From the NCBI GenBank assembly GCA_900550685.1, contig URTS01000017.1:1-20440 (forward strand): a DNA stretch of 20,440 bases, in the 5' to 3' direction. The first letter of the stretch is position 1, and each line of letters starts with the position of its first letter. The notes beneath the pieces were generated by a model. It ran no database searches. It was not told the DNA's origin and saw only the letters and a list, made by a program, of their open reading frames with translations. Made by a program: the position numbers and the translations under genes. Positions 7,393-14,150 of this stretch are shown here, piece after piece. The stretch is from an uncultured Oscillibacter sp. (GTDB lineage Bacteria; Bacillota; Clostridia; Oscillospirales; Oscillospiraceae).

Positions 7393-7821
7393 ATGAAAAT
7401 TCTGATCTCGGCCTGTCTGCTGGGGATCCCCTGCCGGTATGACGGGGCCTCCAAGGCCCAGCCCTGGGCGGAGGAACTGGCCCGGCGCCATGAGCTGGTG
7501 CCGGTGTGCCCGGAACAGCTGGGGGGACTGCCCACGCCTCGGGATCCCTCAGAGCGGCGGGAGGGGCGCGTGGTGATGAACACCGGCGCGGACGTGACGG
7601 AACAGTACCGCCGGGGTGCGGAGGCGGCCTTGCGGCTGTGCCGGATGCTGGGCTGCGAAGCGGCAATCTTGAAAGAGCGGAGCCCCTCCTGCGGCCATGG
7701 GACCATTTATGACGGCACGTTTACCGGGACTCTGACCGATGGGGACGGCGTGACGGCAGAGCTGCTGCTCCGGAACGGTATCCCAGTCTATGGGGAAAGT
7801 CAGGCGGCGGAACTGCTGTGA
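7393..7821 (+). CDS. DUF523 domain protein
   Basis: A 142-residue protein with the whole DUF523 pattern: ISACLLGIPCRYDG at the N-terminus, PVCPEQLGGLPTPRDP at 37-52 and LKERSPSCG at 93-101. Cys8, Cys14, Cys39 and Cys100 are the conserved cysteines and could bind metal or carry out thiol chemistry; the family function is not established. It begins one base after the DUF3783 stop with GGGAGG 8 bases upstream, so it is the third gene of the operon. A hairpin about 60 bases downstream probably ends the transcript. Confidence 0.92.
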   Translation: MKILISACLLGIPCRYDGASKAQPWAEELARRHELVPVCPEQLGGLPTPRDPSERREGRVVMNTGADVTEQYRRGAEAALRLCRMLGCEAAILKERSPSCGHGTIYDGTFTGTLTDGDGVTAELLLRNGIPVYGESQAAELL

Positions 7822-7882
7822 AAAATCGGGCGGACAGCATCAAAAATGATTCCAAATCGTATAATAAACGGGCGATATAACA

Positions 7883-7921
7883 AAGCGGAGATACGTGGCG
7901 CATCTCCGCTTATTGGTTTTT
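7883..7921. terminator. Terminator between DUF523 and udk (convergent)
   Basis: A perfect 10-bp stem AAGCGGAGAT / ATCTCCGCTT with a 9-base loop is followed on the plus strand by TATTGGTTTTT. The T-tract is delayed by a few bases. On the minus strand the trailing TTGTTATA is weaker, so termination of udk is less certain. A TATAAT at 7860-7865 just upstream has no usable -35. Confidence 0.65.
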
Positions 7922-7923
7922 CG

Positions 7924-8541
7924 TCAAGGGGTGTCGATGTGGTGCTGGATCCGCTGCATGATCATCTCCAGGGCCACCAGATTCTGGCCGCCCTCAAGGA
8001 CGATGATGTCCGCAAATTTCCGGCTGGGCTCCACGTACTGCTCGTGCATGGGCTTCACTGTGGTGAGGTACTGGGTGATTACGGATTGGAGGGTGCGGCC
8101 ACGTTCCTCCACGTCCCGCAGGGCCCGGCGGAGGATGCGGACGTCGGCGTCCGTCTCCACGAAGATCTTGATGTCGAACATGTCCCGGAGGGTGGGGTTC
8201 TGGAAGATCAGGATACCCTCCACGATGATGACCTTGGTGGGGACGATCTCCACAGTCTGGTCGGTGCGGTTATGATCCACAAAGGAATACACCGGGCACT
8301 GAATGCTGTGGCCAGCCTTCAGCTCCTTCAGGTGCTCAATCAGCAGATCGGTATCAAAGGCATCGGGATGGTCATAATTTACCCGTGTCCGTTCTTCATA
8401 GGTCTTGCCCACCTGGCGTTTATAGTAATTATCGTGGCCGATGACCGTGACCTCCGGGCCGAAATGCTCTTTCAGGTGCCGGGTCAGGGTGGTTTTGCCG
8501 AAGCCGGTGCCGCCGGCGATGCCGATAAGGATGGTACTCAT
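7924..8541 (-). CDS. udk: Uridine kinase
   Basis: Cytosolic nucleoside kinase of the pyrimidine salvage pathway that phosphorylates uridine (and usually cytidine) to the monophosphate. The 205-residue product has the normal length. The P-loop GGTGFGKT is at residues 10-17; Phe replaces the small residue more usual before the final Gly, but the GxxxxGKT frame is intact. Further landmarks are GHDNYYKR with the catalytic Asp and the acceptor-site stretch NYDHPDAFDTDLL. The start at 8541 is chosen because AGGAGG lies 7 bases upstream; six more codons are open but lack a ribosome site. It is transcribed alone from its own promoter and diverges from the SH3b gene. Confidence 0.94.
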   Translation of the reverse strand: MSTILIGIAGGTGFGKTTLTRHLKEHFGPEVTVIGHDNYYKRQVGKTYEERTRVNYDHPDAFDTDLLIEHLKELKAGHSIQCPVYSFVDHNRTDQTVEIVPTKVIIVEGILIFQNPTLRDMFDIKIFVETDADVRILRRALRDVEERGRTLQSVITQYLTTVKPMHEQYVEPSRKFADIIVLEGGQNLVALEMIMQRIQHHIDTP

Positions 8542-8571
8542 GGGAGGGCCTCCTGACAATCATTTTTTACT

Positions 8572-8600
8572 ATTATAAAGTTCCGGCAGCACGAAAGCAA
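8572..8600 (-). promoter_or_regulatory. Promoter of udk
   Basis: Minus strand: -35 TTGCTT (8600-8595), 17-base spacer, consensus -10 TATAAT (8577-8572). Confidence 0.75.
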
Positions 8601-8640
8601 GAAAAAGTATGAAATTCCTGTGAAATCGACATGGCTCTAC

Positions 8641-8669
8641 TTGACGGCATCCAGAAAAATCGGTATTAT
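8641..8669 (+). promoter_or_regulatory. Promoter of the zinc-ribbon/SH3b gene
   Basis: -35 TTGACG (8641-8646), exactly 17 bases, -10 TATTAT (8664-8669). The start site near 8676 leaves a 5' leader of about 67 bases that contains the hairpin at 8682-8716. Confidence 0.78.
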
Positions 8670-8681
8670 GTAAAGTATCAA

Positions 8682-8716
8682 TGGACGCGCTGCCCCAAGG
8701 GGGAACTGCGCGGCCA
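8682..8716 (+). repeat. Imperfect GC-rich hairpin in a 5' leader
   Basis: TGG..CGCGC..CCCC faces GGGG..GCGCG..CCA around an AA loop, with small internal bulges. It lies in the leader of the SH3b gene, upstream of the ribosome site at 8731-8736. It has no T-tract, so it is more likely an mRNA stability or translation element than a terminator. Confidence 0.45.
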
Positions 8717-8742
8717 ATCATGACTTTATGAGGAGGAGAATT

Positions 8743-9681
8743 ATGGCGATGAAGCGCTGCCCCGACTGCGGGGAGAAATACTCCGACAGCTATAAATACT
8801 GCCCCTTCTGCGAAGAAGAGGAGATTTTGAAAGAGGGAAAGGGCCGCGGCAGCCGCCGGGCCCGGCAGAGCAAGGGATTCAGCGTGCTGACGCCGGTGCT
8901 GATCGTGCTGATCATCGTGATGGCGGGGCTGCTGATGTTCCTGCTGAAGAGCGACAAGCAGCCGACGGAACCGGTGACGCCCCAGCCCGGCGTGGAGACA
9001 CCGGACAACACTGCGAATCCCGGCAGCACGGAGGAGCCGGATCACACCACGGACCCCGGTGTGATCCCCGACGAGCCGGATACGGAGCCTGTTGATCCGG
9101 ACACGAATACGAACAACAGCAATACGAATACAAATACCAGTACCAATACCGGTACGGTCGGCGGCGAGGCCACCATTGTGAACGCGGAGACCGGCGTGAA
9201 CGTCCGGCCGGACGCCAGCACCAGCGGTGCGGCCATTGCATCCCTGAAGAACGGGGACAAGGTGAAGGTGGTGCGGGATGCCGGAAACGGCTGGTATGAG
9301 ATCACCTTCTCCGGCCCCGGCGGCAGAGACACCAGCGGCTACGTGAAGGGTGACTTCCTGTCCACCACGGCCGGCAGTTCCACCACCACGACTACCACGA
9401 CGCCCAGCACAACGACCAATACCACGACCTCCGGTTCCGGTACGTCCGCCCCCGGCGGTAGCCTGAAAACCGGCAGCGCCAAGGTGACCAACGCGGCAGG
9501 CGGCGTGAATGTCCGGCCCGGTCCCAGCGCCAGCGGCACGCCGGTAGCTTCCCTGAAAAACGGGGACGAGGTGCAGGTCATCAAGAGCGCGGGAGACGGC
9601 TGGTATGAGATCACCTTTACCGGCCCCGGAGGCAAGGACACCAGCGGCTACATGAAGGGCGACTATCTGACCAACAGCTAA
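8743..9681 (+). CDS. Zinc-ribbon, single-pass membrane protein with two SH3b domains
   Basis: A 312-residue protein. Residues 6-23 form a zinc ribbon (Cys6, Cys9, Cys20, Cys23). A basic stretch follows, then one membrane helix at about 48-67, then a Pro/Asp/Thr-rich linker with Asn-Thr repeats (121-138). Two bacterial SH3 domains follow (about 143-207 and 246-310), each with NVRP, SLKNGD and GWYEITF, separated by a Thr-rich linker (about 208-240). The basic residues before the helix predict a cytoplasmic N-terminus and exported SH3b domains, which in other proteins bind peptidoglycan. It is likely wall-associated, but no enzyme domain is present. AGGAGG at 8731-8736 sets the start at 8743. 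The gene stands alone between its own promoter and a strong terminator. Confidence 0.88.
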   Translation: MAMKRCPDCGEKYSDSYKYCPFCEEEEILKEGKGRGSRRARQSKGFSVLTPVLIVLIIVMAGLLMFLLKSDKQPTEPVTPQPGVETPDNTANPGSTEEPDHTTDPGVIPDEPDTEPVDPDTNTNNSNTNTNTSTNTGTVGGEATIVNAETGVNVRPDASTSGAAIASLKNGDKVKVVRDAGNGWYEITFSGPGGRDTSGYVKGDFLSTTAGSSTTTTTTTPSTTTNTTTSGSGTSAPGGSLKTGSAKVTNAAGGVNVRPGPSASGTPVASLKNGDEVQVIKSAGDGWYEITFTGPGGKDTSGYMKGDYLTNS

Positions 9682-9697
9682 GTGCATAAGGCTTCGG

Positions 9698-9727
9698 CCC
9701 CCGGATACGCTGTATCCGGGGGTTTTT
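9698..9727 (+). terminator. Rho-independent terminator after the SH3b gene
   Basis: Perfect 10-bp stem CCCCCGGATA / TATCCGGGGG, 5-base loop, followed by five T. Confidence 0.93.
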
Positions 9728-9752
9728 CATAGCCCTGAGGGCCGTCGGACCG

Positions 9753-9781
9753 TTGCGTATTTCGGAAAAGCGTGGTACAAT
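9753..9781 (+). promoter_or_regulatory. Promoter of the ABC transporter operon
   Basis: -35 TTGCGT (9753-9758), 17-base spacer, -10 TACAAT (9776-9781), 38 bases before the start codon. Confidence 0.72.
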
Positions 9782-9819
9782 ACCCACGTATGTCAATTTC
9801 CAGCTGAAAGGAGCTTTCC

Positions 9820-11571
9820 ATGACCACCAAAGACTATCAGGAGCAGTCCGCACTGCGGATCTTCCTGTCCTATTTCAAGCCCCATAGGGGGCTGTTCATT
9901 CTGGATATGATCTGCGCACTCATCATTGCGCTGATCGATCTGGCCTTCCCCTACATCTCCCGCTGGTGCATGTATGAGCTGCTGCCCAAGAGCGCTTATC
10001 AGACCTTTTTCGCAGTGATGGCGGCGGTGGGCATCGCGTTTGCGGTGCGGGCGGTGATGACCTACATCATCGGCTATTACGGCCACACCTTCGGTATCCT
10101 GGTGGAGGCGGATATCCGCCGGGACCTGTTCCGGCACATGCAGGAGCTGGATTTCGGCTACTATGACCGCAACCGCACCGGCGCCCTGATGAGCCGGCTC
10201 ACCAGCGAGCTGTTTGAGATCACGGAGCTGGCCCACCACGGCCCGGAGGACATCTTTATCTCCGGCGTGACCATCATCGGCGCCCTGGCCATCATGTTCA
10301 GCATCCAGTGGCGGCTGGCGCTGGTGATCGCCGCCATTCTGCCGGTTTTCTTTGTGGTGGTGTGGATGTGCCGCCAGTCCATGAGCGAGGCCTCCCGCCA
10401 CGTGAAGCAGAAGACCGCCGTCATCAACGCGGGCATTGAGTCCGGTATCTCCGGCATCCGCACCGCCAAGGCCTTTGCCAGCGAGCAGGAGGAGCTGGAC
10501 AAGTTCAACGTGTCCAACAACATTTACAAGACCTCCAAACGGGAATTTCACAAGGCTATGGGCCGGTTCAACGCCGCGATGGAGTTTTTCCTGTGCATCC
10601 TCTCCGCCGCGGTGATCGCGGCAGGCGGTGTCCTCATTATGAAGGGGCAGCTGAATACCGTGGACCTCATCACCTTCAGCCTGTATATCACCACCTTTGT
10701 GAATCCGGTGCGGAAGCTGTCCAACTTCTCGGAACTGCTGGCCAACGGCACTGCCGGATTTGCCCGGTTCCTGGAGCTGATGCGGACGGAGCCTGCCATG
10801 AAGGACGCGCCGGATGCTGTGGAACTGAAAAACGTGCAGGGCCGGGTGGACGTGGACCACGTCAGCTTTGCCTACGAAGGGGATCTTGCTGTGCTCCACG
10901 ATGTGGACCTCCACATCCAGGCGGGGGAGACCTTTGCTGTGGTAGGGCCCTCCGGCGGCGGAAAGTCTACCCTGTGTCAGCTGATCCCCCGGTTTTACGA
11001 TGTGACGGAGGGGGATATCCGCATTGACGGCGAGGACGTCCGGCACGTGACCCAGCGGTCCCTGCGGCAGCAGGTGGGCGTAGTGCAGCAGGACGTGTTC
11101 CTGTTTGCCGACAGTGTGCTGAACAATATCCGCTGCGGCAAGCCGGATGCCACCGAGGAAGAGGTGGTCCGGGCGGCAAAGCTGGCGGAAATTTACGACG
11201 ATATCATGGCCATGCCCGACGGATTCGACACCTATGTGGGAGAGCGGGGCACCCTGCTCTCCGGCGGGCAGAAGCAGCGGATCTCCATCGCCCGCATTTT
11301 TCTGAAAAATCCGCCGGTGCTGATCCTGGACGAGGCAACGTCCGCCCTGGACAGCGTGACGGAAGCCAAATTGCAGGCGACTTTTGACCGGCTGTCTCAA
11401 GGCCGGACCACCATCATCATCGCCCACCGGCTGTCCACCGTGCGGAACGCGGACCGGATCGCCGTCATTGAGGAGGGCCGGGTGGCGGAACTGGGCAGCC
11501 ACCAGGAATTGATGGAGAAAAACGGCGCTTATGCGGCGCTGGTGCGGACACAGGAGCTGCAGCATGGATAA
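9820..11571 (+). CDS. ABC transporter, fused permease and ATPase (exporter type)
   Basis: A 583-residue half-transporter. The N-terminal membrane domain (about residues 1-320) has hydrophobic segments near 25-47, 62-86, 148-182 and 255-300. The nucleotide-binding domain has Walker A GPSGGGKS at 376-383, signature LSGGQ at 480-484, Walker B LILDE at 501-505 and the switch His536 in IIAHRLST. This layout is that of MsbA/LmrA-type exporters, which work as homo- or heterodimers; the substrate (lipid, drug or peptide) cannot be read from the sequence. No partner half-transporter is adjacent, so a homodimer is the simpler guess. AAAGGAG lies 7 bases before the ATG. The end overlaps the ylmH start by 8 bases, so it leads an operon. 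Confidence 0.93.
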   Translation: MTTKDYQEQSALRIFLSYFKPHRGLFILDMICALIIALIDLAFPYISRWCMYELLPKSAYQTFFAVMAAVGIAFAVRAVMTYIIGYYGHTFGILVEADIRRDLFRHMQELDFGYYDRNRTGALMSRLTSELFEITELAHHGPEDIFISGVTIIGALAIMFSIQWRLALVIAAILPVFFVVVWMCRQSMSEASRHVKQKTAVINAGIESGISGIRTAKAFASEQEELDKFNVSNNIYKTSKREFHKAMGRFNAAMEFFLCILSAAVIAAGGVLIMKGQLNTVDLITFSLYITTFVNPVRKLSNFSELLANGTAGFARFLELMRTEPAMKDAPDAVELKNVQGRVDVDHVSFAYEGDLAVLHDVDLHIQAGETFAVVGPSGGGKSTLCQLIPRFYDVTEGDIRIDGEDVRHVTQRSLRQQVGVVQQDVFLFADSVLNNIRCGKPDATEEEVVRAAKLAEIYDDIMAMPDGFDTYVGERGTLLSGGQKQRISIARIFLKNPPVLILDEATSALDSVTEAKLQATFDRLSQGRTTIIIAHRLSTVRNADRIAVIEEGRVAELGSHQELMEKNGAYAALVRTQELQHG

Positions 11572-12361
11572 AAGCAGACTGCTGGATCAATGCGGCGCCA
11601 TGGGGGACGACCGGGTGCTGCTGGCAAAGGTGCTGGACCGGGCCCGGCAGGCATCGGATCGGAATGTTCCGGCGGCCACGGACTTTTTGAGTCCCGCCCA
11701 GCAGGCCCAGGCCATGGACCTGCTCCACGCGGCGGGGATCCCGGAGACGGCCTATGTCCGCTGGGGCGGCTACGACGGCGCGGAGCGGGCTTTGCTCCTG
11801 TTTCTGCCGGACTGGATAGAGCCGGAGGACGCCGGGAGCTATAGTCCCATCCGGTGCCTGCGGGCGTTCTTCCGGGGGGAGGAAAAGCTGACCCACCGGG
11901 ACTTTCTGGGCAGCCTCATGGGCATGGGGATCGTCCGGGAAAAGCTGGGGGATATTTTGGTGGGGCCGGACAGCGCCGATTTGATGGTGCTGGACACCGT
12001 GGCGGAGTTTCTGGCCCAGAGCTGGGAGTCCGCCGGACGGGCAAAGCTGCGGGTGTCGGAGATTGACCCCGGCTGTGTCCACATCCCGGAGGTCCACTGC
12101 GAGGAGCGGCGGGACACCGTGTCTTCCCTGCGGCTGGACGCGGTATGCGCCACCGGGTTCCGCATGGCCCGGGGCAAGGCGGCGGAGCTCATCGAGGGCG
12201 GCCGGGTGCAGCTGAACTGGCGGGTGTGCACAAAGCCGGACAAGCCGGTTTCGGCGGGAGACACCGTTTCCGCCCGGGGCTTCGGCAAATTTGAACTGGC
12301 GGAGGTGGGGGGCCTGACGAAAAAGGGCCGCATCCCCATCACCGTGAAATGCTACAAGTGA
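11564..12361 (+). CDS. ylmH: YlmH-family RNA-binding protein with C-terminal S4 domain
   Basis: A 265-residue protein. The C-terminal S4 RNA-binding domain starts near residue 189 (LRLDAV), with ARGKAAELIEGGRVQLNW as its core and GDTVSARGFGKF as the closing strand. The N-terminal part matches the YlmH layout, including the VRWGGYDGAERALLLFLPDW stretch. In Bacillus subtilis ylmH sits in the sepF/divIVA cell-division cluster, and the protein has recently been linked to ribosome-associated quality control of stalled 50S subunits. Here it is instead placed downstream of an ABC exporter, overlapping its end by 8 bases. AGGAG at 11552-11556 supports the ATG at 11564; the longer frame starts inside the transporter gene. 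Confidence 0.88.
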   Translation: MDKSRLLDQCGAMGDDRVLLAKVLDRARQASDRNVPAATDFLSPAQQAQAMDLLHAAGIPETAYVRWGGYDGAERALLLFLPDWIEPEDAGSYSPIRCLRAFFRGEEKLTHRDFLGSLMGMGIVREKLGDILVGPDSADLMVLDTVAEFLAQSWESAGRAKLRVSEIDPGCVHIPEVHCEERRDTVSSLRLDAVCATGFRMARGKAAELIEGGRVQLNWRVCTKPDKPVSAGDTVSARGFGKFELAEVGGLTKKGRIPITVKCYK

Positions 12362-12402
12362 GGAAAAGCTATGCTGGAATATGAATTTGAACAGGAGTAA
12401 TT

Positions 12403-12612
12403 ATGGATCAGAAACAAATTGACCGGATCAACGAACTGGCAAAAAAGGCAAAAAGCCCGGAGGGGCTGACGGAATGGGAGGAGATGGAGCGGGCCGCCCT
12501 GCGGCGGGAATACATCGACGCCGTTCTGGGCAGTCTGAAAGGGCAGCTGGACAACACCTACATTGTGGATGCAAAGGGCAACAAGACGAAACTGAAGAAA
12601 AAGGGTGAGTAA
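12403..12612 (+). CDS. DUF896 (YnzC-like) small protein
   Basis: A 69-residue charged, helical protein. The N-terminal helical hairpin IDRINELAKKAKSPEGLTEWE is the DUF896 hallmark, and REYIDAVLGSLKGQLDNTYIVD is the second conserved block. In B. subtilis the relatives YnzC and YneB are small proteins of unclear function, one belonging to the SOS-regulated yneA operon. CAGGAG lies 5 bases before the ATG. It is separated from ylmH by about 40 bases and its stop nearly touches the next gene, so it is internal to the operon. Confidence 0.92.
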   Translation: MDQKQIDRINELAKKAKSPEGLTEWEEMERAALRREYIDAVLGSLKGQLDNTYIVDAKGNKTKLKKKGE

Positions 12613-12613
12613 T

Positions 12614-14053
12614 ATGGGCGTGCTGTCGGACCTGGAGCCCAAGCGGGTTTTTGAGATTTTTGAGGAGCTGTGCGCCATTCCCCACGGCTCCACCCACACC
12701 AAGGCCATCAGCGACTGGTGCGTGGAATTCGGCAAGCAACTGGGGCTGGAGCACTATCAGGATACGGCCAACAACGTCATTTTGATCGCGCCGGCCACGC
12801 CGGGCTATGAAAATGCTCCGGCGGTGATTATGCAGGGCCATCTGGACATGGTGTGCGAAAAGGAGCCGGGGTGCGCCAAGGACATGGACACGGAGGGGCT
12901 GGACCTTTTTGTGGAGGGCGATGTGGTAGGCGCCCGGGGCACCACCCTGGGCAGCGACGACGGCATCGCCGTGGCCATGGCCCTGGCGGCGCTGGAGGAC
13001 AAGGAGATGCCCCATCCCCGGCTGGAAGCCGTGCTGACCACGGAGGAGGAGATCGGAATGCTGGGGGCGGCGGTGCTGGATGTGTCGCCGTTACAGGGCC
13101 GCACCATGCTGAACATCGACTCCGAGGTGGAGGGTGTGTTCACCGTGGGCTGCGCAGGCGGCAGCCGGGTGTCCTGCCGTTTGCCATTGCGGCGGGAAGC
13201 CTTTGACGGGGAGACGCTGATGATCCGGGTGGGCGGCCTGGTGGGCGGCCATTCCGGTGTGGAGATCGACAAGGGGCGGGCCAACGCCGACATGGTGCTG
13301 GGGCGGCTGCTGAAGGCGGCGTCCGGCGCGGCGGAGGTGCGGCTGGTGTCCGCCCAGGGCGGCAGCAAGGACAACGCCATTCCCACGGCGGCGGAGGCGG
13401 TTTTGGCGACTGCTGACGGCGGCGCGGTGCGGGCGGCCGTGGAGCGGTTGACGGCGGACCTGAAAAAGGAGTACCGGGCGGCGGACCCCGGCTTGATGGT
13501 GACAGTGGAGCCGGGAGAGGCCTGCTGGCTGCCCATGGATGCGGATACTACGAAGAAGGCGGTCTGCCTGCTGTTCTGTCTGCCCAACGGCATCCAGGCC
13601 ATGAGCATGGATATTCCCGGACTGGTGCAGACCTCTTTGAATCTGGGCATCCTGGCCTGCGAGGAAGGGCAGCTGTCGGCGGATTTTTCCGTCCGCAGCA
13701 GCATGGCCAGCCAGAAGCAGATGGTGCAGGACCGGCTGCGGTGCCTGATGGAGCAGGTGGGGGGCCATGTGGCCATCTGGGGAGATTACCCCGCCTGGGA
13801 GTATCTGCCGGAATCTCCCCTCCGGGAGCGGATGGCGGAGGTCTACCGGGAGCAGTACGGCAAGGAGCCGGTGATCGAGACGATCCACGCCGGTGTGGAG
13901 TGCGGCATCCTCAGTGAAAAGCTGCCGGGGCTGGACTGCGTGTCCTTCGGGCCGGACCTGACGGGTATCCACACCCCCCGGGAGCGGATGCACATTGCGT
14001 CCGTCCGGCGGACCTGGGCGCTGGTGAAGGAAGTCCTGAAACGCAGCAGATGA
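12614..14053 (+). CDS. pepD: PepD-type aminoacyl-histidine dipeptidase (M20 family)
   Basis: Zinc-dependent cytosolic dipeptidase of 479 residues that cleaves unspecific dipeptides such as Xaa-His. M20 landmarks are visible: QGHLDMV with His76 and Asp78, GSDDG at 113-117 with the bridging Asp, TTEEEIG with catalytic and metal-binding Glu residues (144-146), NIDSEVEG, the dimerisation-domain stretch GGLVGGHSGVEID, and IHAGVECG with His425. The start is placed at ATG 12614, giving MGVLSDLEP, a normal family N-terminus; a GTG at 12605 would add three residues and overlap the DUF896 stop. The ribosome site is modest (GGGTGAG), so coupling to the preceding gene is likely. A terminator follows directly. 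Confidence 0.94.
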   Translation: MGVLSDLEPKRVFEIFEELCAIPHGSTHTKAISDWCVEFGKQLGLEHYQDTANNVILIAPATPGYENAPAVIMQGHLDMVCEKEPGCAKDMDTEGLDLFVEGDVVGARGTTLGSDDGIAVAMALAALEDKEMPHPRLEAVLTTEEEIGMLGAAVLDVSPLQGRTMLNIDSEVEGVFTVGCAGGSRVSCRLPLRREAFDGETLMIRVGGLVGGHSGVEIDKGRANADMVLGRLLKAASGAAEVRLVSAQGGSKDNAIPTAAEAVLATADGGAVRAAVERLTADLKKEYRAADPGLMVTVEPGEACWLPMDADTTKKAVCLLFCLPNGIQAMSMDIPGLVQTSLNLGILACEEGQLSADFSVRSSMASQKQMVQDRLRCLMEQVGGHVAIWGDYPAWEYLPESPLRERMAEVYREQYGKEPVIETIHAGVECGILSEKLPGLDCVSFGPDLTGIHTPRERMHIASVRRTWALVKEVLKRSR

Positions 14054-14059
14054 AGAAAG

Positions 14060-14094
14060 CCCCGGCGGATTCTTTTCCGCCGGGGTTGCTTTTT
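14060..14094 (+). terminator. Terminator after pepD
   Basis: Perfect 10-bp stem CCCCGGCGGA / TCCGCCGGGG with a 6-base loop, then TTGCTTTTT. The T-tract doubles as the -35 (TTGCTT, 14086-14091) of the next promoter. Confidence 0.92.
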
Positions 14095-14114
14095 GGAACT
14101 GGGTGTGGTATGCT
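14086..14114 (+). promoter_or_regulatory. Promoter of the metal-binding lipoprotein gene
   Basis: -35 TTGCTT (14086-14091), 17-base spacer, -10 TATGCT (14109-14114). The predicted start site near 14121 lies inside the palindrome at 14115-14135. Confidence 0.65.
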
Positions 14115-14135
14115 ATTTGAAAATCATTCTCAAAT
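14115..14135. promoter_or_regulatory. Fur-family operator (7-1-7 palindrome)
   Basis: The core TGAAAATCATTCTCA (14118-14132) has the 7-1-7 layout TGANAAT-N-ATTNTCA of Fur-family operators. The symmetry extends to 10-1-10 with one mismatch. It covers the predicted transcription start, a repressing position. The half-sites look more like Fur (TGATAAT) than Bacillus Zur (TCGTAAT), but the gene product binds metal in either case, so the regulator may be Fur or Zur. Confidence 0.75.
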
Positions 14136-14150
14136 TGTGAGGAAACCACT

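Noticed and set aside
7860..7865. TATAAT between DUF523 and udk considered as a promoter for a small RNA
   Set aside because: No acceptable -35 or extended -10, and the only downstream feature is the terminator hairpin about 20 bases away.
8681..8731. Possible 16-residue leader peptide (MDALPQGGTARPIMTL)
   Set aside because: It has an ATG and a stop next to the SH3b ribosome site, but no Shine-Dalgarno sequence, and its codons lie inside the leader hairpin. No amino-acid run suggests attenuation.
9111..9150. Short Asn-Thr codon repeats considered as a tandem DNA repeat or CRISPR-like element
   Set aside because: They are in-frame low-complexity linker codons within the SH3b protein, with no regular spacer structure. 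No CRISPR array is present anywhere in the window.
8560..9687. Open frame of 375 codons antisense to the SH3b gene
   Set aside because: Its repeats are the reverse complement of the SH3b duplication and the linker; it runs over the udk promoter and has no supporting features.
9793..11565. Open frame of 590 codons antisense to the ABC transporter
   Set aside because: Shadow of a gene with all ATPase motifs intact on the plus strand.
12371..12400. Nine-codon open frame between ylmH and the DUF896 gene
   Set aside because: Too short to support; its end forms the ribosome site of the next gene.
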